Of a DNA stretch of 64,000 bases, positions 24,691-33,770 are shown piece by piece. The stretch is taken from NCBI RefSeq assembly GCF_014287795.1, contig NZ_JACOON010000003.1, positions 303,130 through 367,129 of the forward strand, given 5' to 3'. Position numbers and translations under genes: made by a program. This DNA comes from Christensenella tenuis. GTDB taxonomy: Bacteria; Bacillota; Clostridia; Christensenellales; Christensenellaceae. Each line of letters opens with the position of its first letter. Position 1 is the first letter of the stretch. The notes under the pieces were generated by a model that saw only the letters and a list, made by a program, of their open reading frames with translations, was not told the DNA's origin and made no database searches.

Positions 24691-24864
24691 TTAAGCGTCT
24701 GGCTCTTTGATGACAGTTATCTTCAAGTTGTCAACTTTAATCAATCTTTCTTGTCTGCATTTTGGACAATAAAGGGGATAATTCTCCAAAACAGTGTCCT
24801 TCCTAATTTTATTACGGGTTTTGCTCCCACAAACAGGACACAATATCCATTCGCATTTCATCAT
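24691..24864 (-). CDS. Cysteine-rich KTR-domain protein
   Basis: This 57-residue protein reads MMKCEWILCPVCGSKTRNKI and then a second CPKC knuckle (LYCPKCRQERLI), so it forms a two-CxxC zinc ribbon with the KTR motif. Small proteins of this type regularly follow tet(M/O/W) genes in Firmicute elements; their function is not known, and nucleic-acid binding is likely. It begins 52 bases after tet(O) and shares its transcript, ended by the hairpin at 24,643-24,685. Start could be the first (24864) or second ATG. Confidence 0.85.
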   Translation of the reverse strand: MMKCEWILCPVCGSKTRNKIRKDTVLENYPLYCPKCRQERLIKVDNLKITVIKEPDA

Positions 24865-24915
24865 AATTAGTCTCTAATCCTTTCAAATCTCATTTTATAT
24901 GACTTTTGCAAGCTG

Positions 24916-26835
24916 TTAAGCTAACTTGTGGAACATATGCCGAACCTTATCTATACGGCTATTCGGGCGGCGGGGTTGGCAAATAAATTTACCAATAGCT
25001 GGCTGGTATCCTTTTAACTCTGTCAAGCAGACTCCCTGCCCATTTGTGAAATAAGTTAAATCGTTCCTGTATTCTTGAATACATCTAGCAGGGATTTCTC
25101 CTTTCAGAATGACCTCGTCATTCTTTATCTGAGTACTTACAATATCTGCACAATACCTTGGAGCATCATGATACGCCCGTGAGAGATATTCCTGCGGTGC
25201 ATAAATTTCAAAGTGGAGATATGGCTCTAATAGTTCTGTCCCTGCTTTTTTTAAAGCCTGCTCCAATACGATAGGGGAAAGCAGCCGAAAGTCTGCGGGG
25301 GTACTTACAGGACTATAATACAATCCATATTCAAAACAGATTTTACAGTCTGTCACTTTCCATCCATACAGCCCCTGCTCGCAGCCATAAAGAACCCCCT
25401 CCATAACCGCATTTTGGAACGATTGATTTAAATATCCAAGTGAAACTCTGCTTTCATACTGCACTCCGCTTCCAATAGGGAGCGGCTCTATGGACAACCC
25501 GACAGAAGCCCAGAAAGGATTTGGCGGGACTTCTATGTGGATGGTATATTCTGCTTTTCTAAGCGGTCTTTCCATATATATAACAGTAGGCTCTTTTATT
25601 TCTGCCTCCACATGATATTTTTCCTCAAGGATGGCACAAATGACTTCCATCTGCACATTCCCCAAAAAAGAAAGTATAATCTCATGCGTTGTAGTATCCA
25701 CATAATATTTTAAAAGAGGGTCGCCATCTGAAATTTCTGTAAGTGCCCCAAGCAATATTTCCCGCTGTTCAGATTTCTTTACTGCAATCGTTGTTTGGAG
25801 CATAGGGAGAGGATTTTCAATAAATTTTCTCTGCGGCAACAGTATTTCGTTCCCCAAAATACTGTTTAGCTGCAAAACATCATTTGGTAAAATTACAATA
25901 TCACCAGAGCAGGCTGTATCGGATGAATATAATTCACCGTTTGTCGGAACACACATCTCTGTGATTTTTATTTTCTCTTTTTCAGATATTCTAATAACAT
26001 CCCTCAAATGCAATGTTCCGCTATATATACGCACATAAACAAAACGCCGCCTTTTCTCTGAATATTCAATCTTAAAAACCTGCCCGCATAGTTCAGATTG
26101 ACCTTCAGGCGTTGATGAATAAAATTTACTGGCAATTACTTCTATAAGCTGCCGAATCCCCAGATTGTTTTTAGCGCTTCCGTGATAAACGGGAAATAAC
26201 GTTCCGTTTTGGAATCTCCTGTTTTCTTCCTGTTCCAGTTCTGACATTTTAAACGGTTTCCCTGACATATATTTCTCTAATAGTTCATCGTTTCCCATAA
26301 TTACCGCATCCCACTGTTCCATATCGTCATTGTCCGTTACATTTATATGGGGATGCTGCCCAACCTTTTGCTTCACTATAATTTCCGAAGAAAGCTTTGC
26401 TTTCATTTCCCGATATACCATTGGCAAATCAATCCCCTCTTGGTCAATTTTATTGATGAAAAAAATTGTCGGAATCTTCATTATCTGTAGTGCATGAAAC
26501 AGTATACGGGTCTGTGCCTGTATGCCATCCTTTGCAGAAACTAATAATACTGCTCCGTCTAATACGGATAAAGAACGGTATACTTCCGCCAAAAAATCCA
26601 TATGGCCTGGCGTATCTATAATGTTGACTTTTACATCCTCCCACTGAAAAGATGTCACTGCTGTCTGGATAGTGATTCCCCTTTGACGCTCCAAATTCAT
26701 TGTATCTGTCCTTGTTGTGCCTTCATCTACGCTCCCTAGTTCTGCAATTGCACCACTGGTATACAATAAACTTTCCGTTAATGTTGTCTTTCCTGCGTCA
26801 ACGTGAGCCAGAATGCCTAAGTTAATTATTTTCAT
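24916..26835 (-). CDS. tet(O): Tetracycline-resistance ribosomal protection protein Tet(O)
   Basis: The 639-residue EF-G-like GTPase removes tetracycline from the ribosome. G-motifs are AHVDAGKTT (10-18), DTPGH (74-78) and NKID (128-131). The length is exactly that of Tet(O). Diagnostic segments (SGAIAELGSVDEGTTRTDT, KVGQHPHINVTDNDDMEQWD, and the end RRPNSRIDKVRHMFHKLA) match my memory of Tet(O) rather than Tet(M) or Tet(W). A mosaic such as tet(O/32/O) cannot be excluded by eye. GGAGG lies 8 bases before the ATG. The gene sits behind a leader peptide and an attenuator hairpin and looks intact. Confidence 0.95.
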   Translation of the reverse strand: MKIINLGILAHVDAGKTTLTESLLYTSGAIAELGSVDEGTTRTDTMNLERQRGITIQTAVTSFQWEDVKVNIIDTPGHMDFLAEVYRSLSVLDGAVLLVSAKDGIQAQTRILFHALQIMKIPTIFFINKIDQEGIDLPMVYREMKAKLSSEIIVKQKVGQHPHINVTDNDDMEQWDAVIMGNDELLEKYMSGKPFKMSELEQEENRRFQNGTLFPVYHGSAKNNLGIRQLIEVIASKFYSSTPEGQSELCGQVFKIEYSEKRRRFVYVRIYSGTLHLRDVIRISEKEKIKITEMCVPTNGELYSSDTACSGDIVILPNDVLQLNSILGNEILLPQRKFIENPLPMLQTTIAVKKSEQREILLGALTEISDGDPLLKYYVDTTTHEIILSFLGNVQMEVICAILEEKYHVEAEIKEPTVIYMERPLRKAEYTIHIEVPPNPFWASVGLSIEPLPIGSGVQYESRVSLGYLNQSFQNAVMEGVLYGCEQGLYGWKVTDCKICFEYGLYYSPVSTPADFRLLSPIVLEQALKKAGTELLEPYLHFEIYAPQEYLSRAYHDAPRYCADIVSTQIKNDEVILKGEIPARCIQEYRNDLTYFTNGQGVCLTELKGYQPAIGKFICQPRRPNSRIDKVRHMFHKLA

Positions 26836-26877
26836 GTGATTTTCCTCCTATCAACACCCAAAAAAGGGCATAAAAAT

Positions 26878-26907
26878 ACCCAGTGATAAATACTCCTATC
26901 ACTGGGT
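26878..26907 (-). promoter_or_regulatory. Transcription attenuator of tet(O)
   Basis: ACCCAGTGATA and TATCACTGGGT form an 11-bp stem on the minus strand, followed by ATTTTTATG, about 45 bases before tet(O). Upstream, the segment containing AAGGTATTCTTAAA (in the leader peptide) can pair with TTTAAGAATACTTT near 26,965-26,982, giving alternative folds. This is the leader-attenuation layout of tet(M)/tet(O) genes, in which slowed ribosomes on the leader peptide permit read-through. Confidence 0.85.
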
Positions 26908-27061
26908 AAATAACTCCAATAGCCCCAAAACACTTATATGTTTTCGGGCATATAAAATTACATGATAAAAGTATTCTTAAACTGGGTACAAAAAACTAAG
27001 CCCCATATTAAAAGTGAAACGGGACTGCTACTTTTTGTTCCCACTATCAAATTGACAGTTT

Positions 27062-27085
27062 ATTTAAGAATACCTTGCCGCATAT
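27062..27085 (-). CDS. tet(O) leader peptide MRQGILK
   Basis: A seven-codon frame (MRQGILK, stop TAA) begins at ATG 27085 with AAGGAG about 9 bases upstream. It sits at the 5' end of the 250-base tet(O) leader, and its codons overlap the first arm of an alternative RNA stem. It is the regulatory mini-ORF of the attenuation mechanism. Nothing else is coded between 26,836 and 27,201. Confidence 0.8.
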
Positions 27086-27109
27086 TTATTAACTCCTTGT
27101 ATAATACTG

Positions 27110-27144
27110 AATCTAATTATATTCCTTAACCCTTTATTTGTCAA
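27110..27144 (-). promoter_or_regulatory. Promoter of the tet(O) leader transcript
   Basis: TTGACA lies at 27,139-27,144 on the minus strand, and an AT-rich -10-like hexamer lies about 17 bases downstream, near 27,116-27,122. This would start the transcript roughly 30 bases before the leader-peptide start. The -35 is a perfect consensus; the exact -10 is less certain. Confidence 0.7.
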
Positions 27145-27201
27145 GCTGACAAACTAAAGCAGAAAAAGCGGCAGGATTTCCCCCTGCCACTAATCATCTG
27201 T

Positions 27202-27576
27202 TTATGCAAAAATAATTTCCTTTTCCACAATCTCCCTCGCACAAGCCCTTATGTTATTGAGGCATCCTGTCCATTCTAAGGCGTTTTCTGCCTTTAGCTG
27301 TTCCGTTATGCCCTGTGCCTGTTTCATACCCTCTATGAGCCTTTCAAAGCGTTCCTGTGCCTGTCTGTTGATGTCGGCAAGGTAGGCGTTTAGCCTGCCG
27401 CTTGTAAGAAGATTGGTGTATGTAACTTTACGGTACTGTTTTAGATAATCTAAATGCCGTTGCCCCCAGATGCCTATTGCCTGTTCTTCTTCGGCGGGTA
27501 CAGTTAAGCACGGTATCAAATAATCCCCTTGCCTTTCGTATTTGCCGCCCAGTTCCTCAAATAATGATTTTGCCAT
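27202..27576 (-). CDS. tnpV: TnpV-family transposon protein
   Basis: The 124-residue protein matches TnpV of Tn4451-like elements: MAKSLFEELGGKYERQGDYL, IPCLTVPAEEE, IGIWGQRHLDYLKQYRKVTYTNLL and the end AREIVEKEIIFA. Its function is unknown. The ATG at 27576 has GGAGGTAA upstream. It is the first gene inside the right end of the element, so transcripts of the disrupted ICE helicase gene run straight into it. Its start codon region overlaps the chimeric tail of the helicase frame. Confidence 0.9.
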   Translation of the reverse strand: MAKSLFEELGGKYERQGDYLIPCLTVPAEEEQAIGIWGQRHLDYLKQYRKVTYTNLLTSGRLNAYLADINRQAQERFERLIEGMKQAQGITEQLKAENALEWTGCLNNIRACAREIVEKEIIFA

Positions 27577-30500
27577 TGTCTGTTACCTCCACATTCTTTT
27601 TTATTTTGAATGTCCGCAAAATCCGTCCTACATCTGACGGACGCCAAGGTGCATCAAGGTGATGCAAGGCTACGAGCCGGTCCTGCACATTCATGCCCGC
27701 CCCCATTTTAAAGGTGGAACCAATCAGTACACGAACTGCACCCTTTCGCACTTTAGCAAACAATTTTGCTTTTTGCAGATCAGTTTTTGCATCGTGGATA
27801 AAGGCTATTTCATTTTCGGGAATTCCCTTTTTGACAAGTTTATTTTTGATATCCTGATATACATTGAATGGACTCTCTACAGCTTCATACTCTCCCTTCA
27901 TATTTTTTTCCATTCGGAGTTCCTTTGGTGTAGACAGATCACAAAACACGAGCTGCGCGGCTCGCTCAGAAGCATATTGCTTCCATATCTCATATATCTT
28001 TTCCACACACGCTTCCACTTTGTTCCCGCCTTCATCCGGCAGCAATGCGTTAAAACACCGGACGTCAAGCGCCGCCTTACGGCCGTCGTTGGTTACGAGC
28101 AGCATATTATCCTCAAAAGCCGATACCTGTTTTTTTCGTATCCGCTCGGACCGTTCTACAAGGGATTCTATGATCTCTTCCCCCAGCGGTGTTGGCGGTA
28201 TCACGATATTTTCCGGCTCTCCTCCGTGGATCTTTGGCACAGGGATATTGATATCCGCCGCTGTCTTGATATCCGCGACAAGAGCAAACATATTGCATAA
28301 TTCATTTAAATTAAAATAGGTGGAAAGTCGCGTCTTGAGCCGAAATCCGCGTCCTGACGGTGCAAGCTCCATTGCTGTCTTTGTTTCCGCATATACGCTC
28401 ACCCACGCATCGAAATGCGCTAATCCTTTTTCTTTAAGCAAATCGAATTGGAGATACCGTTGGAGTGTAAACAGTTCTGAGATCGCGTTGCTTACCGGCG
28501 TTCCGGTCGCGAATATTATTCCTCTGCCCCCAGTAATCTTGTCCAGATACCTGCACTTCATAAATAAGTCGCTCGCCCGTTTCGCGCTTCCCTGAGCAAT
28601 ACCGGCAACATTACGTATCTTTGTCGTAAAAGCCAAATTTTTAAATTCTTGACTTTCATCGACTACCAGCATATCTATGCCCAGTTCTTCAAAATCCAAT
28701 ACATCGTCCCTCGGCATCGTATTGATACGCTGCTGACGTTCCTCAAGTGCTTTTCTCGCTCCCTCCATTTGCTTGACAGTCCAGTTTTCCCCCTTCTCTG
28801 TTTTTATCTCCTCGATCCCGTCCATGATCTCATCGATCTGTTCTTGAATATGCTGTTCCTCCCATTCTTTAGACATCGGTATTTTTTGAAGTTGTGAATG
28901 GCCAATAATGACTGCATCGTACTCTCCCGTAGCGATCCTCGCGCAAAATTTTCTCCTTCTCTGTTTTTCAAAATCCCGCGCTGTTACCACGAGGATATTG
29001 GCTGCCGGATAAAGACGAAGGTAATCTGCCGACCATTGCATCAAAAGATGATTTGGTACACAGATCATAGCCTTGCTGCACATTCCGAAATGTTTTCTCT
29101 CCTGAACGGCAGTGATGATCTGAAATGTTTTTCCTGCTCCTACGGTATGTCCAAGCAGTGTGTTTCCACCGAACAACATGCGGGCAACGGCATTTTTCTG
29201 GTAGTCCCGCAATTCTATCTCCGGATTCATTCCATGAAAGCGCAGGAAGCTTCCGTCATATATGCGCGGTACGATATTATTCATTTCGTCGTTGTATTTG
29301 CGTACCAACCGTTCGCGGCGCTTCTCATCCGCGAATATCCATTCCCGAAATTTTTCCTGAAGCTCTATTTGCTTGTTTTGCGCCGTGATGGTATCTTCTG
29401 CGTTCAGCACATATCTTTCTTTTCCATCTATTTCAACTTTGTCCCGCACTTCTATCATGCGCAGGTTAAGGGCAGCCTCCATGATCTCATACACATTTTT
29501 TCGGGAGGTACCATACACTTCGCTTGCAAGGATCGATACACACCAGCTTGCATAGTCGATATGCCAGCTGCTTGTCGTTTGCGAGTATTGGACGGAAATT
29601 CGGTTATTGGTATATTCGTCGAGTTCCAAAATTTCTCCTAAAAATTCTTTATAATCCGAGGGAGGTATCCATATACTTCCGATCCGCACCTCGATATCTT
29701 CAGCTGAAATGTCCTCCGGCTGGACCGCTTCCAAGGCTTCCACATTCTTTTCATACTTTTTGTCCCGTCCGGCTGCCTCTATTGCTTCCTCCAGTTTGTT
29801 GCGTACATTTCCTGACAGATACTCCTCCTTCGTTACCCACCTTTCCGATTGAGGTTCCAAAAACACTTCGCCTTCCAATTCACTCAAGATCTGTTCCTTC
29901 TCTTTTCCGTAAATCTTCTGCATATACGTAAAATCTACACGGCCGTGCTCCGCTACACTGGCGATCAATGCTTCGTGAGCGGTATCTACCGTTGTGACGG
30001 TTTTAGGCGGCCGGATTGTCCGTTTCGTAAAAAAGGCCGCTTTTTCTTTAAAGTGATCTTCTTCATCCAACACCTCAAGAGAGCAGAGCAGCGGATGATC
30101 CGCATCGCCGCGAAAGGCTATCTCATTCCCCTTGCTGTTGATCCTGCCGTATTTCTTTACAAAACTGTCATACGCTGCGTTGAGCCTCCGCTGTGCCTCA
30201 TGGATCGCCTCATCATCGGCGTCTTTCATTTGAGCATCAATTAACTCCCTGACGATGGCGCGTATTTGGCACAAACCTCTTACTCTTTTTTCCGTGTTGT
30301 CTGAAAAATGCATCCTGTGCATTTTTGAATTTTCGCGGTAATAAATGCCTTCGTCCGTTATGGTATAACAATAATTTTTGACTGCGGGGTCGGCAGGGAT
30401 CGTATCCTTATCTTCCTCCTGTTCCGGGCGTTCCGGCAGCAAGATCGTACCCTTGATATTTTTGACTGCGCGATCAAGCTGTTCGGCAAGGTCTTCCCCT

Positions 30501-33112
30501 TCGATCGGCAGACATGCCGTATTCGACTCGTTCCCATACATATTTCCCCAAAACGCCATCTTTCCAAGTATCATCTCCGGATGATTGGCAAAATATGCGT
30601 TTACAGGTACGCCGTCTTCTATCTGTTCCAAATGTATCCAATCCGGTTCTGTATCTATGGGGCGCTCCCGTTTTTGCAAAAATAGGATATCTGCTGTAAC
30701 TTCAGTACCCGCATTTGCTTTAAATGCATCATTGGGAAGCCGGATTGCCCCAAGCAGCTCTGCCCGCTGTGCCAGATACCTGCGTACATTTGGATTTGCT
30801 TTATCCATCGTCCCCTTCGACGTCAGCATCGCAACGACGCCGCCCGGCCTTACCTTATCCAACGCGCGGGCGAAAAAATAATCATGGATCAGAAAATTAT
30901 ATTTATCGTACCTCCTGTCCGCGATCTTATATTCCCCAAACGGTACGTTTCCAACAAAGGCGTCAAAAAAATTATCATCAAAGTCCGTATCCTCAAAACC
31001 GCATTGCCGGATATCTGCTTTCTGGTAAAGTTGTTTTGCGATACGCGCTGTAATGCTGTCAAGCTCGACGCCATAAAACTTTACTTTTTCCAAACTTTGC
31101 GGTGCTGCTCCGAAGAAATTTCCGATACCACAGGCGGGATCGCATACGTTCCCTTTTTCAAGCCCCATATTTGTAAGACTCTGATAGACTGCACGTATCA
31201 CGTATGGCGGTGTATAATACGCGTTTAGCACAGAGGCGCGCGCTGTTCGATATTCTTCGGGAGTCAGCTCGCCCGTCAGGCGTTCGTATTCTTTGCTCCA
31301 TTTTTCGTTTTTCTCGTCGAACGCCTGCGGCAGTGCGCCCCAGCCGGTATATCCGGCAAGTATCTCCTGCTCTTCCGCAGTCGCGAGCCTTTTTTCTTCT
31401 TCTATACGGCGCAGCATCCGGATCGCGTCCATATTTTTCTCAAAACGCGTTTTTACGCCTGCTGCGCCATAATGTTCATCTGCGATCCTATAATCGACCT
31501 TCTCCTGTACGAGCAGCTGTTCATTTTGCGGCTGCGCGTTGTTGGCTTTTGATATTTTGGATAAATTATCTTTCTCAAGCTTCTCCGCGCTCGTTTGGAT
31601 ATTTCTGCTGTCCCGCTCCGGCTCACCGGTTCTATCCGCTTTTTGCTCCAACGTATCTAAAATGACCGACGGCTCCTGTTCGGATGTGGATATCTCCGTA
31701 TCCACACTGTTAAATTCCGCTGCCGCTTTCTTTGGCATATTTTTCTGTACTTCTTTAACTTGCGGCATATCTGCATGATCCGTTCGGCCAATATATGCCA
31801 GAAATATTTCCCGGTTTAGTGTTCGTACAAACAGCGGAAGTTCTGTATCGCTCACCGTTACATAATTCTCCTGTACTTCCAGAACCCTGTATCTCCGTCC
31901 ATCTTGCAAAAACACTTCGTCTCCCGCCTCATACGGAAAATCTTCTGTAATAGAAAAACCGGAGGATATCTTCTCCTCCGGTTCTGGCTGTTCTTCCCTT
32001 ATTTCTCCGTTGCTTCCGTTACCTCCCTGTTGTATACGATTTCGTCCAGCATCAGCTCCTCCGCTTCGTGATCGATCATTCTCCGGTAGCTCACCATCTC
32101 CATAAAATTCTCTGTCTGCGGAGGTTTGTTTATCCTGCGCAGCTCCCGCACGATCTCCGCTTTCCTCTTGTGCGCCTGTTCCTCTACCCGTTTGCAATGC
32201 TTGTATAGTTTGTCTGTCACCCGCAGCGCCAGGTAGACCGCCTCCATCTCCTGTTCCAGAAACCGCATCCGCATGAATCCGTACTTCGTGAGCGGAAGGA
32301 CTGTTTCCTGTACCTCCAGTAATGGTTTCCACGTTCCGTTCTCTGTCTCCATGTAATCCAGTTCCACCATGATCTGCACTCCTTTCTTCCTGTCTCTGCA
32401 GTTTTTTTTCGATTTCGGTTAATACTCCTTTTGCGATCCCACATCCTGCACTTCCCAGCACATTGATCGTCTGCAGCGTGTCAAAACTCGATATCCCGCC
32501 AAAATCCAGTTCTTTCATCTCAAGCCCGCAGCGCTTGAGAATAATGTACTCAGCTGTAGCCGTGATACATGTTTTTAACTTGTACGCCGCCTCCCCTTCC
32601 GTATTCCTTTCAAGCCAGCTCCCATCGATCAACTGGGTGAGTTGCTCCCAATATCCGTCAAACTCTCTCAAAATATTGGACTCGACCGTTTTGAGGATCG
32701 CTTCCCTCAAGCTCATAGTACCAGTATAATCTATACCGTGTCCAATTCTGAGCAAATCTACGATATCTTTTTCATTTTCTTTCTTGATCTCCCATGCGGT
32801 AGGCAGATACACATCCTTTCCTGTTGTTTCCTTGATATCATAGACATATCCGATCTTAAACTGATTCCCGTCGATCCGGAGCAGTCCAATCTGCTTTGCG
32901 TTCTTTTTGACCGTTCTCCCCATCCGCTCCCATTGTTCTTTCGCACCGCAGGCTGTTACGTTTGGATCTTGTTCGTATATAATAAGTTGGTCTAAAAAAC
33001 CGAACTTATATATATTGGCTGCGGTATCCAGAAAATGCGCCCATCGCTGCCTGTCCCGGGTAACAGTATTGACAGCTTCTTCATACAGCGCCATGATATT
33101 TGTCTTTTTCAC
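27557..33112 (-). pseudogene. 5' part of the ICE methylase/SNF2 helicase gene, truncated by the nested element
   Basis: About 1826 native residues end at APWRPSD; then 25 residues are read from the nested element's end to a TAA/TGA stop at 27,557. Domains in order: an ArdC-like N-terminal region (about 1-120); a low-complexity Gly/Asp/Arg linker (about 240-375); an N6-adenine methyltransferase core with CDPACGIGNFF (about 655) and GNVPFG (about 722) in place of NPPY; an SNF2/DEAD helicase with HTVGAGKT (about 1320) and VVDESQEFKNL (about 1486). Helicase motif VI and the C-terminal tail are now at 15,717-16,631. The complete protein would be about 2130 residues, the size usual for these ICE-borne antirestriction/helicase giants. 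Confidence 0.92.
31999..32370 (-). CDS. TnpV-like protein overprinted on the helicase gene
   Basis: A 123-residue frame lies wholly inside the helicase gene, same strand but another frame. ATG 32370 (MVELDYMETENG) has AAGGAG 8 bases upstream. The protein looks real: it reads LLEVQETVLPLTKYGFMRMRFLEQ, then RVTDKLYKHCKRVEEQAHKRKAEIV, and ends MIDHEAEELMLDEIVYN, paralleling TnpV (YLIPCLTVP, GQRHLDYLKQ, IVEKEIIFA). In contrast, the helicase frame over exactly these bases is a low-complexity linker rich in G, D, R, Q and T, as expected where another frame is under selection. The family assignment is moderate because identity is low. Confidence 0.6.
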   Translation of the reverse strand: MVELDYMETENGTWKPLLEVQETVLPLTKYGFMRMRFLEQEMEAVYLALRVTDKLYKHCKRVEEQAHKRKAEIVRELRRINKPPQTENFMEMVSYRRMIDHEAEELMLDEIVYNREVTEATEK

Positions 33113-33124
33113 GCAGACCTCCTT

Positions 33125-33712
33125 TTATTTTTCTGCCTCTATTTCTTCTTTTTCGTCCTGTTCAGCTATATATGTCTCTTTCAAATGAATGACAGCTTGA
33201 AGCCGTTCTTCCTTATCGGCCGCATCCACTGCCGGGTCATAGTCTGCGTCACCAATATCCAGCTGATAACGCGCAAACGATTCAAGCATAAGAGTTTGCA
33301 TTTGCTCTGCGGTAAGATCAGTATTTGTAATGATCTTCATAATTTCATTCGGTACTCCATGTCCCTCCGCTTCCCGTATCACGGCCTCCTGTTCAGCCGT
33401 GAATCCTGATGAAACACCCATTTCCTTTTCGTATTCCTCAATCTGCTCCATACTCATCCATTGCGGTTTTTCTCCCTCCGGAAAACTGTTCCAGATCGCT
33501 TTCATATACCAGATATGATCTCTTGCGTTTCCGGCCCACAGCTTCCGTTCATTCCGATACCCATATCCCAGATAATACTCACAATCCGACTGTAACCGCG
33601 ACAGCAGCATATATCTGAACTGCGGTTCACTCTTTAAAATCTCATCCAATTCCTTTTTCCTATGCTGTTCCACGTCGGTCTCCGTGGTCTGTCCGTTATT
33701 TCGATCCGCCAT
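33125..33712 (-). CDS. LPD11-domain protein
   Basis: The 195-residue protein contains the LPD11 (large polyvalent protein-associated) domain at about residues 30-85: YMLLSRLQSDCEYYLGYG, KLWAGNARDHIWYMKAIWNSFP. A central segment has FTAEQEAVIREAEGHGVPNEIMKI followed by LTAEQMQTLMLESFARYQLD, the same helical unit seen in the 14.3-15.1 kb protein. The C-terminus is acidic. It lies 12 bases before the giant methylase/helicase gene, and in many elements this domain is fused to such proteins, so the two probably act together. Confidence 0.82.
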   Translation of the reverse strand: MADRNNGQTTETDVEQHRKKELDEILKSEPQFRYMLLSRLQSDCEYYLGYGYRNERKLWAGNARDHIWYMKAIWNSFPEGEKPQWMSMEQIEEYEKEMGVSSGFTAEQEAVIREAEGHGVPNEIMKIITNTDLTAEQMQTLMLESFARYQLDIGDADYDPAVDAADKEERLQAVIHLKETYIAEQDEKEEIEAEK

Positions 33713-33770
33713 TTTAGCTCCCTCCTTTTGGAATTATACAAAAGTCCCCAATGGGGACTTTGAGAAATTG

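Larger units (their letters stand above)
16630..27634. mobile_element. Tn4451-like tet(O) mobilizable transposon nested in the ICE
   Basis: The ends are defined by the split helicase gene. Reading the minus strand, the gene runs ...CCG TCA GA| into the element at 27,633-27,634 and resumes |GA CCT CAT CC at 16,630-16,631. A GA dinucleotide thus flanks about 11.0 kb, the signature of large serine recombinases of the TnpX/TndX type. Just inside each end is an imperfect inverted repeat sharing TTTTGCGGACA (16,643-16,653, and the complement of 27,611-27,621). Contents: recombinase, small protein, YdbC-like, ParB-like, MobV relaxase, oriT, repeats, RepA-like ATPase, three sigma-like genes, KTR protein, tet(O) and tnpV. 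There is no type IV secretion system. Confidence 0.93.
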
